Assembly (NCBI GenBank): GCA_027422505.1
Contig: JAPQWV010000051.1
Span: 4,555,501-4,619,500 of the forward strand
DNA length: 64,000 nt
From: Craterostigma plantagineum
Lineage: Eukaryota; Streptophyta; Magnoliopsida; Lamiales; Linderniaceae
Reading direction: 5' to 3'
The position numbers were made by a program, and so were the translations under genes. This document shows positions 33,471 to 47,052 of the stretch, in pieces (positions within the stretch are counted from its first letter, which is position 1; the number at the start of each line of letters is the position of its first letter). The notes below the pieces were generated by a model. The model had not been told where the DNA came from. It saw only the letters and a list, made by a program, of their open reading frames with translations, and did not search any database.

Positions 33471-33878
33471 GCATAAATTCTCTACACGCAGGGAGATGAG
33501 GAAGGAGAAGATCAAACTCTTGACGAGGAACAGAAAGACCAACCCATGGAATCAGTTGGAGAAGACGAAGCACTTCAAAAGCAGAAACATAACAACAGCA
33601 GTAAAAAGCAGAATGAGAAGCTGTACTCAGAAGAAGGCATGCTGAACCCTAAGCTGAGGAAAGCAGCAAAGAAAAAACAGAAAGGAGAGGGCAACAACAA
33701 AGCTAAATCAGTGCAAAACTCGAACAGCGACGACTATGATTTTAAGGTTGACTACGTAAGGAGAGACCTCAACACCATGGAAATCGGCGACGGAGATGAT
33801 GATAAGGAAGAAACCGAAGAGAAAAGTCAAAATAATCGATTCGAGCTTCCTTCTGGCGTTGACCTAGACAAAGAGTAA
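31160..33878 (+). CDS. NSN1: Nucleostemin-like GTPase NSN1 (one frameshift in exon 7)
   Basis: Eight exons: 31160-31178, 31307-31551, 31850-31958, 32038-32211, 32382-32605, 32682-32946, 33032-33418, 33492-33878; about 603 residues if one frame slip is ignored. Basic coiled N-terminus ([13 protein letters not shown]) is followed by the circularly permuted YlqF/GNL GTPase order: G4 LLNKIDLVP first, then G1 GLPNVGKSS (about 268), GATPGLTR and G3 DCPG (about 312). Then comes the RNA-binding-like region ([33 protein letters not shown]) and an acidic/basic tail. NSN1 acts in nucleolar pre-60S ribosome assembly and growth. In exon 7 the frame changes at about 33055-33062, just after KEILKLCP, with a premature TAG at 33088. 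All other joins are in phase. Confidence 0.88.
33428..33469. repeat. (CT)n microsatellite in NSN1 intron 7
   Basis: About 20 CT units just downstream of the exon 7 donor (GTTTGTATGC). It could serve as a marker; it does not touch coding sequence. Confidence 0.9.
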
Positions 33879-34022
33879 TCGATCGAATGCCTCTATTTAT
33901 GCTATCTGTCTCAGTTTTGATGATACTTCCTCAGAACAGATCAATGTTGCAATTCATTCTATGGCACTTTATTACACAGTATTATAGTAGCAACAGTACG
34001 TGCGATGATTACGACAAACTAT

Positions 34023-34907
34023 TCAGTCTTCATCTGATATTCCTGGCGACGGGTCGACTTTGATAGACAATGTATCTGTTCCATTACTGTCTGAAGCTGT
34101 GGTGGTTATTGTGACGCCATTGATCTTAGGTTCTTGGGAAGTCTTAGGCTTGAGAATTTGTCCCTTTTCTTCCAAGGCTTCTTTAGCAGCTTGATCTTGG
34201 GCCCTTTGGCTTTCTCCAATACTTGTTCCTGCAATAGCCCGAAATATTACCAATCTTTTTTTCTTACCAATATCGTCGAATTGTTTTTTTTTTTCTTTCT
34301 ATGAAACGGTAATAAAAGCCCTAAAGAAAGATTCAATCTTTTTTTTTCTGCTATCAAGAAAATAGCGGAAAAAAAGAATTACCTGAAATTCTTGAATTTG
34401 GTTTTGCTGCTCAGCTTGCCATCTCCCGACCGTGCTTAAGAATTCTCCGACGGCTGATTCTAATCGCTCGTTGAATGCTTCGGCGAAGGCTTTGCCCAAG
34501 AAAAATGCGTCAAGAACCGTACGTGTCTCATCGCTATTGCCTGAAAACAAGAAAGGGAATTCGTCTTAAAAAAAAAAAAATCACAACCCTAAATCGGAAC
34601 AGGTTAGAACATAGACCCCTTTTTTTGTTTCTCCAATCAACGCTACGCAGACCCACGATGAGAAGTTGTTAAGGGGAAGAAAGGGTTTCTTTTCTTTGAG
34701 TACATACATACCACCGTTGTTATTACTACTTCTGCACTTCAGATTGAGGATTCTTGGATGAGAAGTAGTACGGTGAAGAAGAAGAAGTCCATGTGATGAG
34801 ATTGGCTTTGTAAGGATACTTTTTGTATGAAGAGCAATAGTTTGGGGCGGAAGGCAAGAAGAAGAGATGGAGCTAGGCGATGGAGCTGCTAAGATGCTTG
34901 TCCTCAT
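34023..34907 (-). CDS. Chloroplast protein like At4g13200 (one frameshift in exon 3)
   Basis: Three exons: 34907-34712, 34540-34383, 34228-34023; about 186 residues if one slip is ignored. The N-terminus (MRTSILAAPSPSSISSSCL) is Ser-rich and basic, a typical plastid transit peptide. The core, TVLDAFFLGKAFAEAFNERL then ESAVGEFLSTVGRWQAEQQ, followed by EQVLEKAK, matches the plant At4g13200 family. I recall that family from plastoglobule proteome studies; its biochemical role is unknown. In exon 3 the frame changes in an A-run near 34203-34208: EQVLEKAK is in one frame and QDQAAKEALEEKGQ in another. Convergent with NSN1, with 144 bases between stop codons. Confidence 0.78.
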
Positions 34908-35749
34908 TTTTTTGGTTGATAATTTTACTGTTTTTTTTTTTTTTTTAATTTATCGATTCTGAGTTCGTATTTAAAAAGTGAGGGCAATTTATAAATACAG
35001 GTTAAACTGGCTGAAATACCGAGCTCAAACCCTACGTGTTTTAATTCATATCTAACTCATTAACTCTCCGACTCGTGTAAAATAATAAAAAAAAGCAAGA
35101 AAATAACTCAATAAACATAATTATAAGTCCACCTTCAAATTACAAAATGATAAAGAAACAAAGACATTTTTCTAAAACATCAATATAATTAAGAAACAAT
35201 TAAAATTCCAAATAACAAAAGTCTCACGAAATATAATTAAGTTATGTCCTTTTGTTTTATTTATATTAAGGATATTTCATAATTTATATTAGTCTGGTTG
35301 AGTGAGTTGATAAATCGGTTGATTTCGGGTTCAAAATTCGAACACTAACCTGATTAACTTAATATTTGAGCGGGTTTGGGTTTACCCATTTAGTTAAACA
35401 GGTCGAAAATTTAAACTCAAACCTGCTATTTTCGAATGCGGCTCGTATCGGGTTGGCAAATCGGGTTGGTTTTAGCATCCCTAGACAGTTGTAATTTGAT
35501 TACCTTATTTGATACTTTTATTTATTAAGTTGCAAATTTTAAGGTTTAAATATTTAGTCTTTGTAATAAGGGTACATGACAAATCACTAGGGGATGACGT
35601 TCATGAGCAACTTTTGAAATTAAGTATCTAGTAACACATATGCCGGGATCTTATATTTTGTCCATATAATCTCATCCCTAAGTTTATCGAAACTCTAAAA
35701 TTTGGGGAAAGTCCTAGGTTTTCGGCAAATAATAGTCCTAAATTGCACA
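34908..35749. other. Intergenic, no gene seen
   Basis: A poly-T run (34933-34947) and AT-rich sequence. At 35280-35480 GGGTT-rich phrases suggest an eroded repeat, but no element ends could be defined. Confidence 0.45.
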
Positions 35750-36186
35750 TGTGACGCCCGGAACCGAAGAGAGCGGGGAGTGCTCGCTGGTGCCAGGTAG
35801 GTGCACGGACAAGGAGCGACTCCTGACAGACTTCTAGGCGAACGGGTATATGAACGAACCGATCCCACATCCGAATGAGAGGGGATCCTAAGACTAACAA
35901 TGTATGGGCGTGTCAGACTAAGAATCGTATAAGAGAATTGATAGTACTACTCATATTACCAAGGTCAACCTACCTTTTTGGGAGTCCATCCATAAGAACT
36001 ACAAAGTTAAGGGTGCTTGACTTAGAACAATCTTGGTATGAGTGACCCCCACTGAAGTTTGACCAGGGTGCGCGTGAGTGAATACAAAGCACTCTGTAAG
36101 GTTAAATGTTGATATAGTGGGCCCAACCCCACATGTCCCGGTAGGACGGATGTTACAGGTAACACCCGTTATGGAATGAGATGTTA

Positions 36187-36187
<1 letters not shown>
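35750..36187 (+). mobile_element. Cassandra-like LTR with a 5S rRNA-derived core
   Basis: It starts TGTGACGCCCGGAACC and ends ...GATGTTACA (36157 or 36187). The segment 35980-36075 aligns with plant 5S rRNA: CCATAAGAACT..AAGTTAAGGGTGCT (A-box of 5S, 36004-36017) and TTGGTATGAGTGACC (C-box region, 36033-36047). LTRs carrying a 5S domain are the hallmark of Cassandra terminal-repeat retrotransposons in miniature. Only one LTR is visible, so this is probably a solo LTR. No clear 5-bp target duplication was found. Confidence 0.72.
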
Positions 36188-36221
<34 letters not shown>

Positions 36222-37005
36222 GTCACTCCCTAAATTCGTTGTCCCATATCACTTCCCTATATTACCTGACTAAAAATAATGACCATTTTTTATTTAAATT
36301 GAGCGTACCTGTAATGTTATTTAAGCAAGCCAACTAGTCTTTCAATATAACAAGTCATTAAATTATGCATATAATTTTTGTTCTTACCCTTTATAATTTG
36401 ATATGGGAAGCTCTCCACTAGGGAGGGCCAAGGAATAGTATACACTAGCCAATAATCAGAAGACCATGTAGTACATAGATAATAATCCAAAATAAAACAT
36501 AGGATTGATTAATTGTTTAAACACTACCGAGGAAAGGTTCGTGTTTAATTTAAAGATAGAAATCAAGCCTCATCAACGACAATTTCATATAAAACATCGA
36601 AAAATTCAATCGCATGAGTCGAAGTTGTTTTCGACGTAACGTGTCCGAATTAGCTGTCGATATAACCTTCTAAAAGAGAATGAAACTATATTTTTTTTAA
36701 AACATTAACCGATGATGGCTAATATTTTGGAAGCTTTAATCTACACTATCCATACTATTATATTACACTTCTGTGCTTGATATAAACTGCTCCATTATCT
36801 GTCAATATGACATTATTCTAGTATATTTAGCACACCTAATGTATGTGCAAATATACCAAACTTTGATTAAGTTATTTAAAAAATAAAATTTTAAGTTAAT
36901 GATAAACTTGTAATAAATTAAAATATTAAGGGTAAAATTGTAATTAAGGAATTAATAAAATTGTAAATAATCATTTAACAAATTGACAGACCAGTTCGAT
37001 AACTT
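36188..37005. other. AT-rich intergenic with (AT)n at 36191-36220
   Basis: No gene or element ends recognised after the dinucleotide run. Confidence 0.5.
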
Positions 37006-37505
37006 TAGGGGTGGTTCGATACGGTATACCATACCAAAACTGTGATACCGTAGACCGTACCGAAATTTCGGCATAAAAAAAATCATACCAATATCATACC
37101 AAATTTTTGGTATACCTTAAATTTCCGCTACGGTATCTTACCGAAATTTCGGTATGGTATCGGTATCATACCTTCTATACCATTCACACGGAGGGTTTTT
37201 TTACCACGCGTGTCTCGTACCTCGTTTTGGTTTCGAATTTTTAGTCAATTCTAACTCCTTAGGCCCCAATAAGGATGAATTATAAATTCCAAATTTTCCA
37301 AAATAAAAAGATTTATAATTCATAAAATAACGTTAAATACCAAATTTTATTTCCTTTTGTTTTTTAATGTAAGTAAAATATGGTGAGCCTCAATAATCTT
37401 AGAAGTTTGGTATAGTTAATAATTTATTGGCTAAATAAATTTATGAAGATCCTTATAATATTTTTATCCATTTTATAATGTTTTGAAATAATATATGTAG
37501 GTGTG

Positions 37506-37549
<44 letters not shown>

Positions 37550-37747
37550 AACTTTTACTATTCCGGTATTCGGTATAATCGGTATACCTAATTTTTAAAA
37601 TTTTCATACCATTACCGTAACGAAAATTTTTGGTACGGTGTCATACTTTACCAAAAACTTTGGTATACCAAAACTTTCGATATTTTCGATAAGTTTCGAT
37701 ACGATAAGGACGGTATATTGGTAGTTCGATATATTTCCCGAGCCCTA
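37006..37747. mobile_element. Probable hAT-type MITE
   Basis: The left end TAGGGGTGGTTCGATACGG and the right end (reverse complement TAGGGCTCGGGAAATATATC) are related. Subterminal parts repeat GGTATACCATACC / TACCGAAATTTCGG in opposite orientation. The centre is AT-rich with a (TA)n run at 37511-37542. The 8-bp target duplication is not recognisable, so the call rests on ends and subterminal repeats only. Confidence 0.6.
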
Positions 37748-38222
37748 CTTTTATCCACCCTAGGCTCTATTGTTAATTAACATCTAACCACACTACTTTT
37801 GATTATTAGTATTTTACCACTATATTTTTAGTTAATTAGTATTTGAGGAATTAATTTTTTCTTTTTTAATTATAGTTAAATTTAAGTTATAATTCCTACT
37901 AAATAATTTTGATTAAAAAAATTTTATTATGAGGTACTTGTATATTATAGCGCAAAATATCTTAGTTTAATATAAGATCGACTTCAATGCATCTTATGGC
38001 TAAACAACCATTATTTGTCGACGATGTATAAACGTATATATATTTTTATATATTTTCAAAAGTTTATATCGGCATGGATGATAGAAAATTACATATGAAA
38101 GAATAAAAGAATAAATGAAAATTGAGAGATATTGAGTTGCTAAAACTAAATTAGACGAAATATAATATATTGAAAATATCGCCCATGAGTAAAAGGTAAC
38201 ACCCGACGTTTCTTCATTTGAT

Positions 38223-38259
<37 letters not shown>

Positions 38260-38332
38260 AAAAGTCAAATACAAGTAAACTACATCATACACCGTGCCTT
38301 AGATTTCAATCCTAGGGTTCTAAGAGAAAATC
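37748..38332. other. Upstream region of the VAMP72 gene
   Basis: AT-rich, ending in a (CT)n tract at about 38224-38254 that probably lies in or next to the 5' leader. Confidence 0.5.
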
Positions 38333-40142
38333 ATGGGGCAACAGTCTTTGATCGATCCTTGCCGAGTACACCGAGTTCAGCGGAAATTTTACCGGAATCG
38401 CGGCTCAGTGCCTCCAGAAACTTCCGGCGACGAACAACAAGTTCACTTACAACTGCGATGGGCACACGTTCAATTACCTCGTTGAGGATGGGTTCAGTAA
38501 GATTTATGAGCCGTTCATGTCGTTGAAGATCTGTTGTTTTCTTTGGTTACGGTGATGCTGCTTCTTGTTGGTGCTCTTTCTGCTTTGTTAATCCGATTTG
38601 ATGTTTTCTTCTGTAATTTTTTTACATGGATTGAGTTTTTGTGGTGAAAAGTCTTGATGTTTGGATCCGTGGAGGCATGAAGATATGGGGTTTTTGTGTG
38701 GGAATTTGTGGATTTTAGGTAGAACTCGTTGGCATGTTTTTCTTGTCTTACCTTTGAATTCTGTCTCCACGTTTCTCGTCCTCTGAATCCTTATCTCCAA
38801 TGGATATTTAGAGCTGGATCGGTTTTCGGAGTTTTTTTCTTCTGTTCCATCTATATGAAAATTTTCCTAAAGGACGTGCTTGATATTTGGATTGTGAGTA
38901 TGGACATGGAGTATTTGGTTGGGCATGCAATTTGTAAGTTATTTCATTGGAGGCGAGTCGTCTTAGGTCTCTTTATTCTCATTATGTTTGGATTATCGAA
39001 TTTTGTGTGTCTTTACTAGTTTCAAAGTTACATCGTAACTTAATTTTGTTTAGAGTGTGATCATATGGGTTTTTATTCTTGCTGATCTAGTAGTTGAATT
39101 CCTTCAGAAGCTTATGTGGCCATCCAATTATTTTGCGCATCTATTTCATGAGCTACTTTGAGTGCTCAGCTTTGAAATTATTATTCAACTATTGATCGTT
39201 GTTTGAGTTCAGTCTGAGGTTTCTAGTTAGATCTTGGATAGTTTTATGCATCTCTATGACTTGTTTACTTTGGACTTATCAATTTGTGTTTGTGGTTGAC
39301 AGCATACTGTGTTGTTGCTGTTGATTCTGTTGGAAGACAGCTCCCTATGGCATTCCTCGATCGAGTCAAGGAAGACTTTACGAAGAGATACAGTGGAGGA
39401 AAGGCTGCTACAGCAGTCGCCAACAGCCTTAGCAAAGAATTTGGGTACCCCAATATAGTTCCCACATTTTTTTGTTCTTTTGATTTGAGACTAGATTTAC
39501 ATACGTGTTTTTACTGGTTTGACATAGGCCTAAGCTGAGGGAGCAAATGCAGTACTGTGTTGATCATCCAGAGGAGATCAGCAAGCTCTCAAAAGTGAAG
39601 GCTCAGGTTTCTGAAGTGAAAGGGGTTATGATGGAAAACATAGAAAAGGTACACAAAACTGTTTGTTCTTTTCTATCTATCATGGTGGGCCACGAATGAC
39701 ATATTCTTGTCTTTCCTTATGATGGTCAGCGGGTTTTTTAGATGATCTAACTCTTTTGTTGCTTAGGTTCTTGATCGTGGAGAGAAGATTGAGCTATTTG
39801 GTGGATAAAACCGAGAATCTCCGCTCTCAGGTTAGTATGCATGTCAATCCTCCCAATTATGCGATGAATTCATCTATTTGTAGTATAGTTGTTTTGGGTT
39901 GTTGGGAGTATAAAAAGCTTAGCCTCTACAGTTTTTGACTTAATTGAAATGGGTTGACTCTCACCATAGCTATAATAACTTGAATTTTGTCTTAGGCGCA
40001 AGATTTTAGGACACAAGGAACTCAGATAAGGAGAAAGATGTGGCTTCAGAATATGAAGGTGAAGTTGATCGTTCTTGCAATTCTCATCATTTTAATCCTT
40101 GTCATAGTTTTACCAATAGTTTGCAAGGGAGGAAAATGCTAA
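38333..40142 (+). CDS. VAMP721: VAMP72-type longin R-SNARE, with a 26-base gap and a 1-base insertion
   Basis: Five exons: 38333-38496, 39303-39444, 39528-39648, 39767-39830, 39996-40142. The product belongs to the VAMP721/722 group (about 220 residues expected): longin domain ([47 protein letters not shown]), R-SNARE motif ([27 protein letters not shown] with the zero-layer Arg), and a C-terminal anchor ([18 protein letters not shown]). Such proteins drive secretory vesicle fusion at the plasma membrane and cell plate. Two breaks: after MGQQSLI about 26 bases are missing (near 38353-38357), and exon 4 has one extra T (CTATTTGG near 39794). As written the frame fails, so it is either a pseudogene or an assembly error. 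Convergent with PANC. Confidence 0.85.
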
Positions 40143-40485
40143 GAGCTTTTGTGTGTCATTTCTGTGCTGCCCAGCCATTGTGAAACAATAATAATATGTT
40201 TGTAAGATTTTTGTGCTTTTTCCTAGCAGAAAAAAAAAAGGGATTTCCTTTTCTGTTATAATGTGTAATTTGCGAGACTCTATACTGCTTCTGTATACCC
40301 TATACAATACAACTAATAGCAAGTGAAAGCTTCGTATGATTTCTGTACCCTTTCGTTGCTTGAATGATTATTGGCTCATCGTACTAATTTAGTTATATTT
40401 TAGTCATTTATAGGCACATTGCTTTTATTATAATCAAATCACTACAATAAAATACTTGATCGAAGAAGGTAACATTTTTCTTTTT

Positions 40486-42494
<2,009 letters not shown>

Positions 42495-44221
42495 GGATGG
42501 TGAAAGTGGGAGAGATGACACTTTCAATATTGATTTTGATATTACAAAAGTAAATCATTTTCTTACAAAACTAATCATTTTTTAATTTACATTAATATTA
42601 TTTATCCGTGCAAACGCACTATATTAGCTATTTGTAATTATTATACGGGTAACTTCAACTAAATCCCCCTACTTATATTTTCTATCGATTAATTCCTCAT
42701 TTCATATTATTTATTAGCAAACTCTCATAATCAAAACAATATTACACATAACTCCTCGTGGACGATTTTGCTCCTCTATTAATTTTGACACCCCTACCCA
42801 ACTTTGTAGTACCAATGTGTAGATGTTCGTGGTACCATTCCGTGAGTTCATGGGCGATTATGCCCCTCTATTAATTTCCACCATGGACGATTGTGCCCCT
42901 CTACTAATTTCCACACCATTCTCTTTCCTTACCCAAACTTGCAGTATCAATATACGTATGTTTGTAGTACGAATTTATGCATATTCGTGGTACCATTCCA
43001 TGAGCTAGTGTAGTACCAAACGTAGGTTACTTGTAGTACTTTTTCCGTACCATGTGCTTAACTATCGCATCTCTTACCCTAAATTGTAGTACCACTATAC
43101 ATATATTTGTAGTACCAATATATAGATGCTCGTGGTACCTTATCATATGCTAGTGTGCTACCATGAATAGGTTACTTGTAGTACCAATATCTATGGTAAC
43201 AGTCACAGACCAAAATAACTCAGATGGCGTAGAAAAATTCCTTATCCAAACTTGAAGTACCAATATACGTATATTTGTAGTATCAATGTATATATGTTCA
43301 TTGTATCATACTGTGAGCTAGTATAGTACCATATGTAGGCTACTTGTGGTAAACACATGGTACGGAAAAGATACCACAAGTAACCCCCGTACGTACCACT
43401 CCAGGTCACGTTATGGTACCACGAACTTCTATACATTGGTACTACAAACATACGTATATTGGTACTTCAAGTTTGGATAAGGAATTTTTCGACGGCATCT
43501 GAATTATTTTCGGTCTGTGACTGTTACCATATATATTGGTACTACAAGTAACCTATTCATGATACCACACTAGTTTACGTTGTGGTACCACGAAAATCTA
43601 TTGATACTACATATACATGTATAATGGTACTACAATTTAGGGTAGGAGTTGTCAGGACCCGTCGTCCCGCCCTCGTATTCCGTTCTAATTCTAAGTGTAA
43701 ATGCTTTGGTGATCGTGCGAATACGTAAAAATGCGAATAAAATTTTTCATTTTAAAAATGCATGCGGAAATTTTATATACATGCCAAAAGAATGTTATAC
43801 ATCATTCGACATCATCATGCCCTTGTCTACAAAATACAAGTGTACGTGTGTGTGTGCAGCCAAAAGCTCCCTATGCGCCCGGCCTTCACAGGTCGTCATC
43901 CATACACACACTCCCACCTCAAAAGCGGTCGGACTGCGTCAAAAGATCGGCCTCGCGTAAAAGTCAGATCACGTACCGTGATCGTCAGTACCTACAACAC
44001 GTAACATAAATAATGAGCCACCGAGGCTCAGTAAGCAGAAATTATGCATGAATGCACGTGTCCTAGCGGACGACAATCCACGTCGTCGTTTTCTAACGCT
44101 CGTACTCTTTTTCTCATAATCGTACTCTTTTCTTTCGCTCTTACTCTTTTTCTTATACTCTTATTTCTTATACTCTTATTTCTTACGGGCCCTCGGCTTT
44201 CGTTTCCCCAGCCTCTTATTA

Positions 44222-44383
44222 CGTCTTATCGTACGGGGTATTTACCCAGCCTCTTATTCAGGCCTTATCGTACGGGGTATTTACCCAGCCTCTTATCCAG
44301 GCCTTATCGTACGGGGTATTTACCCAGCCTCTTATTCAGGCCTTATCGTACGGGGCATTTACCCAGCCTCTTATTCAGGCCTT
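44222..44383. repeat. 39-bp tandem repeat in the LTR, four copies
   Basis: The word GTACGGGGTATTTACCCAGC recurs at 44231, 44270, 44309 and 44348 (last with GGCATT), each followed by CTCTTATTCAGGCCTTATC. The same array is at 51643-51804 in the other LTR. Confidence 0.92.
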
Positions 44384-45009
44384 AAAGGCTGCATAGGGAA
44401 GCCGTGACTCTTCATTCGAGTCGACACAAACGCCAATATCGGCGAATATACATCGCACACAGGCGATCTCATGAACGCTCATACCTCGCTCCTTACGTAC
44501 TACTCATGCATGCAAGTGCTCGTGCTTATGCTCATATACATATGCAAGTCATGCCGTCATGCATATAATTTAATCATCTCATACGTACGCATTTCATAGA
44601 AAATACACGAGCACGTAATTCACATACTTGGACGCAGGCAAGTTACGTGTCATAGTTGAATTTCTACTTACCTGTCGTCCGTGCGTAATTAGTATTTTCC
44701 CCGTTTGCTCCTAACGTACGACCTTTAAGCATAAATAATGTCGTATTAGTATTGCGCCTTTATAAGATCCCTTAGTCAAATTAAATCATCTAACCTCCTT
44801 AAATTCGCTAGATTATAAGTCGTTAATTTCAAGTCTAGGTTAAGTCTCTTGTCCCATAAATTTCCTAAGTAAGGTTAGTATAAAATTCGTGACTAGGAAA
44901 TTCGGCAAAATTCCTAATTTTCGACCTTAACATAAAATTATTATATCAGTACATTTTCTAAAATATTGGTTATATATGTATTTGAAAAGTGTTGAAATAT
45001 TTTCCTTAG

Positions 45010-45620
45010 CTTCGACATTTTCAGGGTAGTTCTCGACATTATACTAGAAGGGCTCGACATTTTATTCGTGTATGAACTCGACATTTTCGTGTAGCTCGAC
45101 ATTTCTTTCCAACTAAAAGGGCTCGACATTTTACTCGGTATTAGCCTCGACATCTTTGTTCGCTATTTTGGAATATGAGATGTCGACATTTTATCTTGGG
45201 ATATCTCGACATTCATAAGACGTCGATATGAAGAAACTAAATGTCGAGGTGCATGGGGGTTTCGTTATCACCTTTCGACATTTGATAAATCTCGGGTTGT
45301 ATTGGAAGTTAGGCCTCGACATTTACTAATGGTCGCTATGCAAGCTTTCGATATTTGGCTAAAAGGTTTCGACATTTTAGAAACCTCGACATTTTATTCG
45401 GTTAACAGGACCCGACATTTTTGTGTTCAATCTCATTCGACATTTATCTTATTCTCTCGACATTTTTAGGTTCAGTTTCATTCGACATTTTTACTCCCTT
45501 AACATCTCGACATTTATATGTTGAAAATGTCGACATGTACCTAAGTCATGAACCTCGACATTTCCATTAGCTATCGACACTTTGTGCATTCGACATTTAC
45601 TAACATATCGACATTTCATC
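45010..45620. repeat. Field of more than twenty TCGACATTT motifs in the LTR
   Basis: The 9-mer TCGACATTT, often as CTCGACATTTT, recurs every 15-40 bases, mostly in the plus direction with a few inverted copies (AATGTCGA near 45239 and 45525). The same field is at about 52430-53030 in the other LTR. It does not form a regular tandem repeat. Confidence 0.88.
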
Positions 45621-46417
45621 ATCTCCTTCGATTTTCCGTCGTTCATCATCTCCTAACTCGCTTCATAGCTCGTTTTTTCCTAGGGTTATAAGTTCTAAAT
45701 CATATGCTAAGGTACTTAACCCATCTTTGCACCTACCTAAAACCCTAGTTCGAGTCTGCATTCGTTATTTAGGGTTTCTCGTGGCTTTTCTCCAATTGCT
45801 AGCATTTAACGCCATTTAATATCCTCAACTACTTCTATGATAAAGAATTAAGAGCTTAGGGAGGGGTTTTAGCTTACTAGCTTCGAATTCTCGAGCTTCT
45901 TGGTCCAAGCTTGGCTCGACTTCTTCTCCTTCTCCTTTCTTTACTTTCGTTTTCACTTCGTGGGTTTTCTTTTGGGGGTGTTGTCGAATTTTTTTGAGTT
46001 TGTTTGACTGAATATTATTTCTATTAGATAAGGTATGGGTTTTCCTTGAAATGGGGGCTTTGTTTCCTAATTGGGCTTCTTGCAAATTTGAGCCTATTTC
46101 TACTTTTAGCCCACTTGGTAATTCCTATCATAATAGGTTCATGGTCCAAGTAATATCCTAGCCCACAATAAATTTGATTCCAAGCCCATCTATCATTAGT
46201 CATTTCTCTTATCATTTTCGAAAATCATCTTTCATAAATTAGGACCATATTAAACATGAAATCCTTAGCACGTAATTGCACGTAATACTTACAAGATCAC
46301 GAACATGGACTTTACGAATTCACATAAACATTCACATATACACAATAAGCATAAAGTCGCGTAAGGAATGCACGTAGTTTATTGGCCGACCTAATTTCCG
46401 GGGACCGGGGTCCTACA

Positions 46418-46432
46418 TCCTCCCCCCCTTAA
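46418..46432 (-). promoter_or_regulatory. Polypurine tract of the Tekay element
   Basis: On the minus strand AAGGGGGGGAGGA abuts the 3' LTR start TGTAGG. It would prime plus-strand synthesis. Confidence 0.85.
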
Positions 46433-46452
46433 GGAGGATTTCGCCCCCGAAA

Positions 46453-47052
46453 TCAGCCCGTGTGAAACAACTCGGGATAACGAATTCTCATTTCGTCCTC
46501 CCGTTCCCATGTGGCTTCTTCCGTGGACTGATTTCGCCACAGTACTTTCACTAAAGGAATATCCTTACTCCTAAGCTTCTTAGTCTCGTACATCAATATC
46601 TCCACCGGAGTCTCCTCGTAACTCAGATCCGGCTTCAATTGCTGATGTAGGGACTCGCTTCCTAACACGTGGTTCGGGTCCGCTAGGTATTTCCGTAGCG
46701 TCGAGACATGGAACACGTCATGCACTTGCGCTAATGACGCAGGCAGCTCCAATTGGTATGCTACCTCGCCTACCCTTTTCAGTATCCTAAAGGGTCCTAT
46801 GTACCTAGGACTTAACTTCCCTTTCTTCCCGAATCTCTTTACACCCTTCATCGGCGATACTTTCACGAACACCATATCGCCTTCGTCAAACTCTAATGGT
46901 CGACGTCTTCGATCCGCGTAGCTCTTCTGTCGGCTCTGCGCCGTCCGCATTCTTTCTCGTATGGCGGTAATAGCTTCCGTCATTTCTCGTACGATATCGG
47001 GGCCTAGCAGTGCCGTTCGCCAACCTCGTCCCAATGTACTGGGGATCTGCAC
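46453..47052 (-). pseudogene. Tekay integrase C-terminus and chromodomain (frame-shifted part of gag-pol)
   Basis: This frame continues the polyprotein after a one-base frame change near 47013. It contains the integrase C-terminal GPF/Y-type module ([35 protein letters not shown]) and a chromodomain-like end ([26 protein letters not shown]). In chromoviruses this domain steers integration toward marked chromatin. Confidence 0.88.

Larger units (their letters stand above)
43650..46417 (-). repeat. 3' LTR of the Tekay element
   Basis: In element orientation it starts TGTAGGACCCCGG and ends GGGTCCTGACA. It contains the 39-bp tandem units (44222-44383) and the TCGACATTT field (about 45010-45620). 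Confidence 0.95.

Noticed and set aside
38729..39019. A plus-strand coding frame in VAMP72 intron 1
   Set aside because: No family resemblance; it lies wholly between exons 1 and 2 of the SNARE gene.
42800..43650. CRISPR-like or satellite array suggested by repeated GGTACCACGAAC words
   Set aside because: Spacing is irregular, the words occur in both orientations and pair as arms of a foldback element; this is plant nuclear DNA.
43649..44385. Open frames within the Tekay LTR, identical at 51013-51806
   Set aside because: They are LTR sequence, non-coding, and match only because the two LTRs are copies.
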